Notes: generated by a model from the letters alone, not told the origin. A stretch of 12,024 bases of DNA from Chloroflexota bacterium (GCA_022572865.1 JACZVB010000012.1:1-12024), one strand, 5' to 3'. Shown: positions 1-8,597, counted from the stretch's first letter. Numbers and translations are program-made.

Positions 1-28
1 GGCGGCCCCGACCTAGGTCGGGGCCGCC
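1..28. terminator. Perfect 28-bp palindrome, probable terminator hairpin
   Basis: The first 28 bases are a perfect self-complementary palindrome (14-bp arms centred on CCTAGG) that would form a very stable GC-rich hairpin in RNA from either strand. It lies about 67 bases past the stop of the acetyltransferase gene on the minus strand, where a terminator for the Nudix-GNAT operon is expected. On the plus strand it is followed by a moderately T-rich stretch (29-46), so it could also end a plus-strand gene lying before the window, or be bidirectional. The minus-strand flank that would hold the U-tract is outside the window, so the assignment is inferred. Confidence 0.5.
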
Positions 29-95
29 TGTCTCTTCAATCTTTAAGTGCTAAATCAGCAGTAAGAAAGGTCAGTCTTCACCGAATCCATCGGGG

Positions 96-680
96 TTAAG
101 GCCCGGGGCCCGCTGGTGGGCTAGATCCCGTCTCGGATTGGACTGAGCTGTTCTGAAGTGGATCGGTGAGCTTTTCCCATCGCTCTCGTGAGATATCCAT
201 CAAGACGAAGGTCTGGCCGTCCCGCCTGACCCGGTCTCGGGCCGTGAACCCGCACTTCTCGAAGGACCGCAGGGCCCTCTTGTTCCACTCCAGGGTGTGG
301 AGGTAGACCCTCCTCATTCCCTCCACGTTGAACAGGTATCGTATCAGGGACTGGACCGCATCGGCCCCGTAACCCTGGCCCCAATACGCCCTATCGCCTA
401 ACATTATCCCCACCTCCACCTCGCCCTTCTCCCGGTCCATGCCGTAATACATGCAGTTGCCGATGTGCTTTCCGCTCAGGTCATCTACAGCGAACTTGCA
501 TCTCATGGGGAGCGGAAACTCCAATTCGTCGGCATAATAGGCCTTGAAGCTGGAGAACCGAGTACGAAGGGGCACCGTCGCATCGAGGCGGGAGAGCTCC
601 TCGTCAGTCCGCCACACATAGTCCTGATAGGCGTCCTCCAGCCGCTTTTCCCTGAGGATCACCTTCTTACCTCTAATCAT
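96..680 (-). CDS. GNAT family N-acetyltransferase (RimJ/RimL type)
   Basis: Predicted cytoplasmic acetyltransferase of the GNAT superfamily, which moves an acetyl group from acetyl-CoA to an amine of a protein N-terminus or small molecule. Seen in the protein (194 aa from the chosen start): an N-terminal LREKRLEDA segment typical of Acetyltransf_3 members, the acetyl-CoA pyrophosphate loop W-G-Q-G-Y-G at residues 100-105 after a beta strand (VEVGIML), and the C-terminal N-K-R-A-L-R-S-F-E-K-C-G-F helix-strand at 133-145. The last 20 or so residues are Ser/Gly/Pro-rich and probably disordered. I chose the ATG at 678-680 because GAGAGGG lies about 4 bases upstream. An in-frame ATG at 702-704 (8 residues longer) has no good SD. 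The chosen ATG overlaps the 3' end of the Nudix gene, so the two are likely co-transcribed and coupled. The substrate cannot be told from the sequence. Confidence 0.85.
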   Translation of the reverse strand: MIRGKKVILREKRLEDAYQDYVWRTDEELSRLDATVPLRTRFSSFKAYYADELEFPLPMRCKFAVDDLSGKHIGNCMYYGMDREKGEVEVGIMLGDRAYWGQGYGADAVQSLIRYLFNVEGMRRVYLHTLEWNKRALRSFEKCGFTARDRVRRDGQTFVLMDISRERWEKLTDPLQNSSVQSETGSSPPAGPGP

Positions 681-1134
681 CGACCCTCTCGGGGCAGCGG
701 CCATTAAGGACCTGGATGGCCTGTTGCACTACCGCTTCCTCGCTCTTGTAGGTCACAGTGCGCTCTGCCACATCGGTCTTGAACCATCGCACTACGTCAA
801 ACTCGGGGTCGTGCAGGTCTACGGAGCCGCCGATGGCCCTCATCAGATAGAAGTGAACGGTCTTATGAAATCGGACTCCGTCGGCACTGAACCAGTACTT
901 TATGCTGTCGAGACCCTCCTCTAAGGCTACATCCAGTCCCGTCTCCTCCCGCACCTCCCGCAGCGCTGTCTCCTCTCTGGACTCACCCGGATCTGGGGTC
1001 CCTTTGGGCAACCGCCAGCTCTCGGGATTGTGGTGCCCGCACAGCACTATCTGCAACTCGTCTCCCTGCCTGCGGTAGACCACGCCTCCCGCCGACACCG
1101 GATATTCGATCCTCATGTCATGTTCAGATGCCAA
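673..1134 (-). CDS. Nudix hydrolase (Ap4A hydrolase-like)
   Basis: Predicted Nudix pyrophosphohydrolase of 153 aa, which cleaves a nucleoside diphosphate linked to another moiety using Mg2+. A complete Nudix box is visible at residues 45-67 (G-x5-E-x7-R-E-V-x-E-E-x-G-L), including the metal-binding R-E-V-R-E-E core. The preceding W-R-L-P-K-G segment is the form common in diadenosine polyphosphate hydrolases and related MutT-like proteins, so Ap4A-type or nucleotide-sanitising activity is plausible; the exact substrate is unknown. Start: a TTG at 1132-1134 has AAGGGGG about 10 bases upstream and lies about 24 bases after the predicted transcription start. The internal ATG at 1114-1116 (6 residues shorter) has no SD. 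It is the first gene of an operon with the downstream GNAT gene, whose ATG overlaps this gene's stop. Confidence 0.88.
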   Translation of the reverse strand: MASEHDMRIEYPVSAGGVVYRRQGDELQIVLCGHHNPESWRLPKGTPDPGESREETALREVREETGLDVALEEGLDSIKYWFSADGVRFHKTVHFYLMRAIGGSVDLHDPEFDVVRWFKTDVAERTVTYKSEEAVVQQAIQVLNGRCPERVDD

Positions 1135-1164
1135 GTTCGATATTCCCCCTTCTCACATCCATCT

Positions 1165-1192
1165 ATATTAAAGCGCTGTAAGCAAGGGTCAA
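1165..1192 (-). promoter_or_regulatory. Sigma70-type promoter of the Nudix-GNAT operon
   Basis: Read on the minus strand there is a -35 box TTGACC (1187-1192), a 16-bp spacer and a -10 box TAATAT (1165-1170). Transcription would begin near 1158, giving a leader of about 24 bases that contains the SD AAGGGGG before the TTG start of the Nudix gene. Spacing and position fit well. Confidence 0.7.
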
Positions 1193-1439
1193 GGGCGACA
1201 GTCACTCTATTTATAGACATTTCGGCCGCCCGGCAACTTCACTTGACTAAGCTGCGCGAGTCACACTTCGCCAAGGGCTCGGTTGTGAACCGCCAGCTCG
1301 CTGTTCGTATAGGAACACGGGTTGAGCCGGCTGCAGGCCTGAGTTTAGATGTCGGTGTTGGGGATACGGTTGTAAATCTAGAAGCCTGGGTATATATCGG
1401 CTCTGGAACGGAAGTTAGGTCCGACTCGGCGCGCGAAAC
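1193..1439. other. Gene-poor interval, no recognisable gene
   Basis: About 250 bases between the Nudix promoter and the terminator of the tldDE operon. The base composition looks less GC-rich than the flanking genes. I see small hairpins, such as CGGTT/AACCG (1280-1292) and TGTTC/GAACA (1302-1317), but no tRNA or known RNA fold and no reading frame with a ribosome binding site and a recognisable product. A long plus-strand frame is open across it but runs on over the antisense strand of the flanking genes, so I do not call it. Confidence 0.4.
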
Positions 1440-1489
1440 AACAACCAAAACGCTTAAAGCAAAGCTGAGAGTCCAGCTCGCTGGACTCT
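1440..1489 (-). terminator. Intrinsic terminator of the tldD-tldE operon
   Basis: A perfect inverted repeat with 10-bp arms, AGAGTCCAGC (1468-1477) and GCTGGACTCT (1480-1489), is separated by 2 bases. On the minus strand the hairpin is followed by a T-rich stretch (1467 down to about 1445, including CTTTGCTTTAAG and GTTTTGG). It begins 57 bases after the tldE stop, in the right place and orientation for a Rho-independent terminator. The T-run is interrupted, so efficiency is uncertain. Confidence 0.65.
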
Positions 1490-1546
1490 GCATGATGCCG
1501 TTGTGCCAATTTCTCTCGGCTCATTGGAGGGCTCCTCAGGCCTTGA

Positions 1547-2854
1547 TCACCCTCCCGACCGGGCCACCGATACCGCCTTGCAATAGAGGGCGGGGGTCCG
1601 CAGGGAGCCTCCTCGCCATCTGGCCTCACTGCCTATAGCGGCCAGGTTGCTCAACACCTGATACACGTTCCCGGTTATCATGCTGTTTTTTACTCGCCCT
1701 GCAATCTTTCCGTGCTCCACCTTATAGCCCAGAAGCACGTTTGCATTGAAATCGCCCCCCAGGAGATTGGTCTGCCCGGCCCCCAGCAGCCTCTCCACCA
1801 CCAGTCCCGTATCTATATCTGCGACCATTTCATCGAATGAGGTGTGTCCTGCCTCAATGAACAGGACACTTGTGGATGGGGAGGGGACGGAGCCCCCGGG
1901 CCTGGATGCGCTGCCCGTGGTCTGAGCTTCCGCCTGGGCAGCGGTCTTCAAGTCGTATACGAAATTCCTGGCCACGCCCCTCTCGATCAATGGGATCCGT
2001 CGGGTCGGGACACCCTCGTCGTCCCAGGGCCGGCTCCCGGGCCTGTAGGCCGCCGTCCCATCGTCGTACAGGGAAAAACCCTCATCACAGATCAGCTCCC
2101 CGAGCCGGTCAACCAGGGGTGAGGAGCCCTGGACCACATTCTTGCCATTGAAGGCGACCAGCAGGGGTGACAGCAACACGCCAGCGACGGCGTCCGGGGT
2201 GAATATCACGGGCAGGTCACCCGTCGGGGCCTCCGTTATATCCCGGGCCTGGTCCAGCTGCCTATTGACCCGTTCGATGATACCGGTCGGGTCAGACAAT
2301 GGGCGGCAAAAGCTCTCCCAGTCGCCGACGAACAGCATATCGGTCCCACGGATGAGGGTCCCGCTCACTCCCATGGAAAAGACGCTCTTCTGGTAGCTCA
2401 GGTCCAGGCCCTCGGAGTTGAGGACCCTCACCGAGACCACCGACTGGCTGACGCCCGCATCGCACAGGACATCCTTTGCGTGAGTCCTGACCCCGTCGAC
2501 CAGCGCCTGGCCTAGGCGGACCATCTCCTCCACGGATGTCTTCTCCACCTCGGGGTCGTAGATATCAACCTCGGGGTAGGGGCCGGGCGAGGGCAGGTGA
2601 AAGGCGGCCTCTACGCCATATGGGGCCACTTCCAGGGCCCTCTGTACTATGCCGTCTACATCCTCCACCCGGTTGGTAGAGGAGAAGCCTATGCGGCCGT
2701 CCTTGATTATCCTGAGCCCCACACCCTGGGACTCTTTGGTCTGAAGCTCTTTGAGACGATTGGCCTCGAAGGAGACGGGGGTGTAGCGGCTGCTGACCCA
2801 GAAAACCTCAGCGGCATCGGCAACCTTGAGGGCGGCGTCAAGTATCTCTTCCAC
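1547..2854 (-). CDS. TldE/PmbA subunit of the TldD-TldE protease
   Basis: Predicted TldE (PmbA), the non-catalytic-looking partner of the TldD/TldE zinc metalloprotease. In E. coli this heterodimer degrades unfolded peptides and is needed for maturation of microcin B17 and for CcdA turnover. At 435 aa it is close to the usual family length. Family features are seen: an N-terminal segment with ESQGVGLRI and IGFSST (around residues 40-60), a central region with LLSPLLVAFNGKNVV and GSS, and the C-terminal block G-N-V-Y-Q-V-L followed by I-G-S and a final RTPAL strand. As expected for TldE, there is no HExxxH zinc motif. The GTG start (2852-2854) follows the tldD stop (TAG, 2855-2857) without a gap, and the SD (GGTGG) lies inside the end of tldD, so translation is coupled. 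It is the last gene of the operon. Confidence 0.9.
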   Translation of the reverse strand: MEEILDAALKVADAAEVFWVSSRYTPVSFEANRLKELQTKESQGVGLRIIKDGRIGFSSTNRVEDVDGIVQRALEVAPYGVEAAFHLPSPGPYPEVDIYDPEVEKTSVEEMVRLGQALVDGVRTHAKDVLCDAGVSQSVVSVRVLNSEGLDLSYQKSVFSMGVSGTLIRGTDMLFVGDWESFCRPLSDPTGIIERVNRQLDQARDITEAPTGDLPVIFTPDAVAGVLLSPLLVAFNGKNVVQGSSPLVDRLGELICDEGFSLYDDGTAAYRPGSRPWDDEGVPTRRIPLIERGVARNFVYDLKTAAQAEAQTTGSASRPGGSVPSPSTSVLFIEAGHTSFDEMVADIDTGLVVERLLGAGQTNLLGGDFNANVLLGYKVEHGKIAGRVKNSMITGNVYQVLSNLAAIGSEARWRGGSLRTPALYCKAVSVARSGG

Positions 2855-4213
2855 CTAGCCACCACCCACCAGGCACTTAGATATCCTGATGTGGGGACTG
2901 CCGTTAGATACGGCCAGGGGCGACTGCCCCCCTTTTCCACAGCCGCCGCCCTGGTTCATGTCCAGGTCGTTGCCGATGGCATCCAGGTTCTTGAGAGTCT
3001 CAAAGACGTTGCCCGACAGGGTCACGGGACGAAGGAGCTCTGTGATCTTACCGTTGCGGATCATGTACGCCTCCCGGGCAGAGAAGGTGAACATCTCCAT
3101 GCTGGTCATACCGCCATACCAGTTGCAGGCATATACCCCCTCCTTAACGTCCGCCAGCATCTCGTCAAAGGTCACTGTCCCGGGTTCGATGAAGGTGTTC
3201 GTCATACGGACGATGGGCTCGAAACGGAAGTCTATGGCCCGGGCGTTCCCCGAGGGCCTCTCACCCATCTTGGCGGCGGTCTCCCGGGAGTGGAGCCGGC
3301 CCACCAGCTCCCCCTCCCTGATGAGGTATGTCCTGGTAGCGGACACTCCCTCCTCGTCGTACTTATAGCTGCCCCTGAGCCCCGGGACCGCAGCCCCGTC
3401 GACGACGTTCAGATGATTGCCGCCGAATTTACGGCCCAGAAGCATGATCTCTTTGAGCTTGTCGTTCTCGTAAACATGGTCCGACTCCGACAGGTGGCCG
3501 AAGGCCTCGTGAATGAATACTCCCGCCAGCACAGGGTCCAGTATCACCGGGTACTCGCCTCCCTTGACCCTGGGGGCCGCCAGCAGCTGGACCGCTTTTT
3601 CCGCTATCTCTCGGGCCTCCTGGTGGCGGTCCTCGACAACACCGAAGTCGCCGTTGCTGCCCAGGCTGACCCCGGCCTGCTGCACCTGGGACCCGTCCCT
3701 TGCAGTGGCTGAGAGGCGCAGGGTCACGTCTATCTTCTGCTGCTCGATATAGCTGCCTTCGGAGCTGGCGAAGGTCACCTTCTTGTGGCTATCGCCGTAG
3801 CCTATGATGGTGGTCTGGATGCCCGGTACGCTCCACATGATCTCGTTGTACCGGTCCATCAGCTCCTTCTTCTGGGCCAGGGTGACGGAGCGGGGGTCCT
3901 TCTCTACGACGAGTGGGACCGTATCGACGACGGGCTCTATCTCTGCCAGGGCACTGGCCTCGTGGCCCACAAGACGGGCCTGGTCCACGGCCATTTGGAC
4001 CTTCTCTTGGAGGCCATCGATCCGGTTGAAGCTGACAAAGCCCCAACCCCCGTTGACCAGGGCCCGGACGTTCCCCCCGAGACTGGTGGTAACGCCGATG
4101 TCCTCCAGGTCCCGGCCCCGATAGATCAGACGGGTGCTCTCCGCCTCCTCTATCCTGACTTCTACGTAGTCGGCCCCGTGCCCCTTGAGGGCCTGGGAAA
4201 TCCTATCGCGCAT
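2855..4213 (-). CDS. TldD catalytic subunit, zinc metalloprotease
   Basis: Predicted TldD, the catalytic subunit of the TldD/TldE protease (peptidase family U62/PmbA-TldD), acting in the cytoplasm on unfolded or modified peptides. At 452 aa it is somewhat shorter than E. coli TldD but normal for the wider family. The zinc motif H-E-A-F-G-H is at residues 235-240. The C-terminal G-G-G-C-G-K-G-G-Q-S block (from about 422) supplies Cys425, which matches the third zinc ligand known from the E. coli enzyme. The upstream YTSGGM-like segment is present as NWYGGMTSMEM (364-374). The ATG at 4211-4213 has a GGGGAG SD about 4 bases upstream. It is the first gene of the tldD-tldE operon and diverges from nth. 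All key residues are present and no frameshift is seen. Confidence 0.93.
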   Translation of the reverse strand: MRDRISQALKGHGADYVEVRIEEAESTRLIYRGRDLEDIGVTTSLGGNVRALVNGGWGFVSFNRIDGLQEKVQMAVDQARLVGHEASALAEIEPVVDTVPLVVEKDPRSVTLAQKKELMDRYNEIMWSVPGIQTTIIGYGDSHKKVTFASSEGSYIEQQKIDVTLRLSATARDGSQVQQAGVSLGSNGDFGVVEDRHQEAREIAEKAVQLLAAPRVKGGEYPVILDPVLAGVFIHEAFGHLSESDHVYENDKLKEIMLLGRKFGGNHLNVVDGAAVPGLRGSYKYDEEGVSATRTYLIREGELVGRLHSRETAAKMGERPSGNARAIDFRFEPIVRMTNTFIEPGTVTFDEMLADVKEGVYACNWYGGMTSMEMFTFSAREAYMIRNGKITELLRPVTLSGNVFETLKNLDAIGNDLDMNQGGGCGKGGQSPLAVSNGSPHIRISKCLVGGG

Positions 4214-4253
4214 GAAACTCCCCTGACATCGATACTAAGGCCGCGGGAGCAAG

Positions 4254-4262
4254 AGTATAGCA
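4254..4262 (-). promoter_or_regulatory. Extended -10 promoter for tldD-tldE
   Basis: On the minus strand the sequence TGCTATACT gives an extended -10 element (TG at 4261-4262, TATACT at 4254-4259). No good -35 box lies at the usual distance, which is tolerated in extended -10 promoters. Transcription would start near 4247, about 34 bases before the tldD ATG. Confidence 0.5.
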
Positions 4263-4264
4263 GA

Positions 4265-4294
4265 TTGTGCATTCCAAAACCCTCGTGCTAGACT
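4265..4294 (+). promoter_or_regulatory. Weak candidate promoter for nth
   Basis: TTGTGC (4265-4270), an 18-bp spacer and TAGACT (4289-4294) preceded by TGC make a weak sigma70-like promoter with an extended -10. It lies about 50 bases before the nth ATG and back to back with the tldD promoter. Both boxes deviate from consensus, so this is tentative. Confidence 0.3.
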
Positions 4295-4345
4295 GGCACC
4301 AATACCGAATCGCCACGAAATCACACCGTCATCTACACAGCATCT

Positions 4346-5104
4346 ATGTCCAACCCCAAGGCTAAAGGTCCCAGGAGAAACAGGCGGAGATCGCCACGTA
4401 AGGGGCGCACCTTCCGTCACATTCCCATCGATGAGTTGATGCGCCGGCTGGACCCGCTCTACGGCCCGGCCCAGGCCCCCCGCCCCTATGACCCAACCTC
4501 CGAGCTTATCTTCACCGTACTCTCCCAGCACACCTCGGACACCAACTCCTATCGGGCCTTTGCCACGCTGAGAGAGACCTTCCCCACCTGGGAGGATGTG
4601 CTGGACGCGGACGTGGACCGCCTGGCCGAGTCGATCCGCACCGGGGGGCTGGCCCGCATAAAGGCCCCCAGGCTCCAGGAGATACTCAAGGCCATCTGGG
4701 CGCGAAACGGCTCCTGGGACCTCTCTTTTTTGAGAGAGATGCCCCTGCCTGAGGCCAAAACCTGGCTTCTGGAGCTTCCTGGTGTCGGGCCCAAGACGGC
4801 CGGGTGCGTGCTGCTCTTCTCCCTCGGGAGGCCGGCCATGGTAGTGGACACCCATGTCCACAGGGTCGCCAGGCGGCTGAACCTCATCGGGGCAAAGGCC
4901 TCCGCAGACGAGGCCCACGATATCCTGGAGGAGAAGATACCGCCGGAGGAGATCCTGGGGGCCCATGTATACCTGATCAGGCACGGCCGGGAGGTGTGCA
5001 AGGCCCTGAGACCTCTGTGCGGCGAGTGCATCCTGGAAGATGAGTGCCCCTCCAGCTTGATAGCCGGGAAAAGCAAGCGCAGGCCCGGGGCTAAGGTGCG
5101 CTGA
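4346..5104 (+). CDS. nth: Endonuclease III family DNA glycosylase/AP lyase
   Basis: Predicted base-excision repair enzyme that removes oxidised pyrimidines and cleaves the abasic strand. The protein is 252 aa. The helix-hairpin-helix L-P-G-V-G-P-K-T-A is at 144-152 with catalytic Lys150, and the catalytic Asp168 sits in V-D-T-H. The [4Fe-4S] ligands Cys218, Cys225, Cys228 and Cys234 show the canonical C-x6-C-x2-C-x5-C spacing. The segment L-S-Q-H-T-S-D (59-65) replaces the usual L-S-A-Q-T-T-D and is typical of the broader endonuclease III-like group. The N-terminus has an unusually basic leader of about 25 residues (RRNRRRSPRKGR) that could contact DNA. The ATG lacks a clear SD, so the true start is not certain; a shorter start is possible at Met32. 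It diverges from tldD and stands alone. A MutY-type adenine specificity is unlikely because there is no C-terminal MutT-like domain. Confidence 0.92.
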   Translation: MSNPKAKGPRRNRRRSPRKGRTFRHIPIDELMRRLDPLYGPAQAPRPYDPTSELIFTVLSQHTSDTNSYRAFATLRETFPTWEDVLDADVDRLAESIRTGGLARIKAPRLQEILKAIWARNGSWDLSFLREMPLPEAKTWLLELPGVGPKTAGCVLLFSLGRPAMVVDTHVHRVARRLNLIGAKASADEAHDILEEKIPPEEILGAHVYLIRHGREVCKALRPLCGECILEDECPSSLIAGKSKRRPGAKVR

Positions 5105-5123
5105 GGGCGTGTGGCGTCAGCTT

Positions 5124-5154
5124 TCAGGAGGTGGAAGGGACATTACCCTCCTGA
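5124..5154 (+). terminator. Hairpin after nth
   Basis: Inverted repeat TCAGGAGG (5124-5131) and CCTCCTGA (5147-5154) with a 15-base loop, starting 20 bases after the nth stop. No U-run follows, so it is at best a weak or Rho-assisted terminator, or a 3'-end stabilising structure. The left arm contains a full anti-16S match (AGGAGGT), but no start codon follows at a useful distance. Confidence 0.35.
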
Positions 5155-5230
5155 GGACCGCCATCGTTCATCCCGGCTTCATTGGCCTCCTCCAGACAGC
5201 AACGGACAACTATCGTCCTATCTAAATACA

Positions 5231-5259
5231 TTGACTAGTAACATCCCTTGTATTAGATT
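5231..5259 (+). promoter_or_regulatory. Promoter of the acetyl-CoA synthetase gene
   Basis: TTGACT (5231-5236), a 17-bp spacer and TAGATT (5254-5259) form a good -35 and a moderate -10 box. Transcription would start near 5266, leaving a leader of about 54 bases before the ATG at 5320. The location in an AT-richer pocket supports the call. Confidence 0.55.
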
Positions 5260-5265
5260 TGGGAC

Positions 5266-5275
5266 GCCGATCGGC
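5266..5275. promoter_or_regulatory. Palindrome at the predicted acs transcription start
   Basis: GCCGATCGGC is a perfect 10-bp palindrome located exactly where transcription of the acetyl-CoA synthetase gene is predicted to begin. It could be a regulator site or the base of a leader hairpin. Ten-base palindromes also occur by chance in GC-rich DNA, so this is only a candidate. Confidence 0.2.
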
Positions 5276-5319
5276 TTATCCCGTAGAGCGTGACATTCTG
5301 TCCAATAAGGGAGGACCAG

Positions 5320-7068
<1,749 letters not shown>

Positions 7069-7119
7069 GGGTAGTTTCAAAAACCTTCACCCTCCTCTAC
7101 TACTACGACAGCCTCGGAA

Positions 7120-7141
7120 CAGGACGCAGGCTCACGTCCTG
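7120..7141 (+). terminator. Small hairpin between acsA and the DUF429 gene
   Basis: CAGGACG (7120-7126) and CGTCCTG (7135-7141) pair across an 8-base loop. They lie inside a wider, weak repeat GTTTCA (7074-7079) / TGAAAC (7140-7145), and an A/T-rich stretch follows (7142-7169). It may be a weak terminator or attenuator after acsA. The short stem and mixed tail make this tentative. Confidence 0.3.
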
Positions 7142-7187
7142 AAACGGAATTTTGAAATCGATTTTTAATGCTGGAGGACTCCTGAAA

Positions 7188-7814
7188 TTGATCTCCCTGG
7201 GCATCGACCCCAGCGGCTCGGAGCGCCGGAGAAGCGGCCTGGCCGTGCTCGACGACGATCTCAGGGTCTATACCTGGACCGCAATGACCAACGAGGAGAT
7301 CTTTCAGGCCGCCCGAGAGGCGCGGCCCGATGTAGTCGCCATCGACTCTCCCCTCTCCTTGCCCAAGGGCCGCTGCTGTGCAAACCCCCTCTGCCCATGC
7401 GCCGTCCACGGTATCGTGCGCGCCGCAGACAGGGCCGTGGCCAAGCTGGGCTACCACCCTTTCTGGACCCTATTGCCCTCCATGGTCAACCTCACCCTTC
7501 GCAGTATCAGGTTCAAGGAGCGGATGGAGGCCGAGGGCCTCAAGGTGATCGAGGTGTACCCCGGGGCGGCACAGGACCGCCTGGGGATGCCCAGGAAGAA
7601 GGCTGGAGTCGACCTGCTGGAGGAGGGGCTGAGGGGCCTGGGCATCCGTTTCCGGGACCCGGTGCGGAAGCGTGTACACGACGAGCCGATTCGACGAACT
7701 CACGACGAACTGGACGCCGTCACGGCGGCCTATGTGGGCATCTGCTACCTCCAGGGCAGGTACGAGGCCGCCGGCCCACCCGACGAGATACAGATAATCC
7801 TGCCAGAGGCCTGA
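7188..7814 (+). CDS. DUF429 family protein, predicted RNase H-fold nuclease
   Basis: Protein of unknown function belonging to DUF429, a family predicted from fold to be RNase H-like nucleases. Acidic positions expected for metal binding are seen (208-aa numbering): Asp7 in G-I-D-P-S-G, Asp53 in V-V-A-I-D-S-P-L, Asp81 in R-A-A-D, and the C-terminal H-D-E-L-D-A at 172-177. An unusual cysteine cluster C-C-x4-C-x-C lies at 63-71, directly after the second acidic strand, and could bind a metal. I place the start at the TTG at 7188 because GGAGGA (7173-7178) lies 9 bases upstream and the protein then begins with the family's first beta strand. A TTG at 7152 would add 12 residues but has no SD. The methyltransferase gene follows with only 10 bases between, so the pair is coupled. 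No experimental function is implied by the family name. Confidence 0.75.
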   Translation: MISLGIDPSGSERRRSGLAVLDDDLRVYTWTAMTNEEIFQAAREARPDVVAIDSPLSLPKGRCCANPLCPCAVHGIVRAADRAVAKLGYHPFWTLLPSMVNLTLRSIRFKERMEAEGLKVIEVYPGAAQDRLGMPRKKAGVDLLEEGLRGLGIRFRDPVRKRVHDEPIRRTHDELDAVTAAYVGICYLQGRYEAAGPPDEIQIILPEA

Positions 7815-7824
7815 GGACAAGCTG

Positions 7825-8547
7825 ATGCCAGCACCCGTCACGGGTCCAGAAGCAAAGTCGGTGGAGGCGATGTTCGCCCGCATCTCCCGGCGCTACGACT
7901 TCCTGAACACCGCCATGACCCTGGGGATGCACCGCCGCTGGAAGCGGCAGACTGCTTCTATTGCCGCGGGTAAGGGCCAGGGGCCGGCCCTGGACGTGGC
8001 CACGGGCACCGGGGACCTGGCCTTTCAGCTAGCGGGGCTTCCAGGGATCACCAGCGTCATCGGGGTTGACTTCTGCCCCGAGATGCTGGAGTTAGCGAGG
8101 GGCAAGCTCAAGAACAGGCAGACATCCCGCCCTGTGGCCTTTCAGCTCGGGGACGCGTTGCGGCTGGAATTCCAGGACGACACCTTCGTGTGCGCCACCT
8201 CCGGGTTCGCACTGCGCAACGTGGAGAGCATCGAAGGGTCGCTATCGGAGATGCAACGGGTAGTCAGGCCCGGGGGCCGTGTGGTGGTGCTGGAGCTTAC
8301 ACCCCTGGTTGGCCGGTCCATCTTCACATCCCTCCTCAAACTGTATTTCAATCACGGGGTGCCCCTTCTGGGACAACTCCTGGCCGGAGACAGGAAGGCC
8401 TACACCTATCTACCCAACTCCGTGACCCGCTTTCCCAATGCCGACGAGTTGGCGGAGGTGTTTAGGGGTGTGGGGTTGACAGGGGTAAGCTATCGACGGA
8501 TGAACCTGAGCACCGTGGCCATCCACTGGGGGACAAAACCCGGCTGA
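7825..8547 (+). CDS. ubiE/menG: Demethylmenaquinone/ubiquinone C-methyltransferase (UbiE/MenG)
   Basis: Predicted SAM-dependent methyltransferase that adds the ring methyl group of menaquinone (or the C-methyl of ubiquinone), acting at the membrane surface in quinone synthesis. It is 240 aa, the usual family length. UbiE landmarks: F-A-R-I-S-R-R-Y-D-F-L-N (17-28), motif I D-V-A-T-G-T-G-D-L-A (57-66), G-D-A-L-R-L (109-114), G-F-A-L-R-N-V (127-133), R-P-G-G-R (148-152) and the signature Y-L-P-N-S-V-T-R-F-P (195-204). Two small departures are E-L-T-P-L at 157-161, where E-F-S-x-P is common, and N-L-S-T-V-A-I-H near the end instead of a Gly-rich form. The ATG has a GAGGA SD (7813-7817) that overlaps the stop of the DUF429 gene. 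If the host is a Chloroflexota-like bacterium, the product is menaquinone. Confidence 0.9.
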   Translation: MPAPVTGPEAKSVEAMFARISRRYDFLNTAMTLGMHRRWKRQTASIAAGKGQGPALDVATGTGDLAFQLAGLPGITSVIGVDFCPEMLELARGKLKNRQTSRPVAFQLGDALRLEFQDDTFVCATSGFALRNVESIEGSLSEMQRVVRPGGRVVVLELTPLVGRSIFTSLLKLYFNHGVPLLGQLLAGDRKAYTYLPNSVTRFPNADELAEVFRGVGLTGVSYRRMNLSTVAIHWGTKPG

Positions 8548-8597
8548 TGTAGATACCCACCGAAACCGGTTGATGTTGATGCACGCCAAAACCGGCC
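8535..8597 (+). repeat. Imperfect direct repeats spanning the ubiE stop codon
   Basis: The unit AAACC(C)GG-Y-TGATGT-W-GAT begins at 8536 and again at 8563, and a third partial copy (AAAACCGGCC) begins at 8588. Periods are 27 and 26 bases. The first copy encodes the final residues and stop of the methyltransferase; the second supplies the -35 box of the next promoter. It may reflect local duplication or a set of regulator half-sites. Confidence 0.5.

Noticed and set aside
1239..1493. A minus-strand frame of 84 codons whose first 20 residues resemble a signal peptide
   Set aside because: It begins inside the tldDE terminator stem, has no convincing SD, and the rest is low-complexity Ser/Thr/Pro sequence with no recognisable domain.
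1030..1638. A plus-strand frame of about 200 codons over the Nudix start, the intergenic region and the tldE end
   Set aside because: Its two ends lie antisense to well-supported genes, no SD precedes the start, it crosses the tldDE terminator hairpin, and the translation matches nothing I know.
2597..3712. A plus-strand frame of 371 codons antisense to tldD and tldE
   Set aside because: It lies opposite two genes with clear family motifs; long antisense frames are expected from the codon bias of GC-rich genes.
5124..5220. A full Shine-Dalgarno match (AGGAGGT) after nth, considered as a small gene start
   Set aside because: No ATG, GTG or TTG follows at a workable distance with an open frame, and the motif is part of a hairpin arm.
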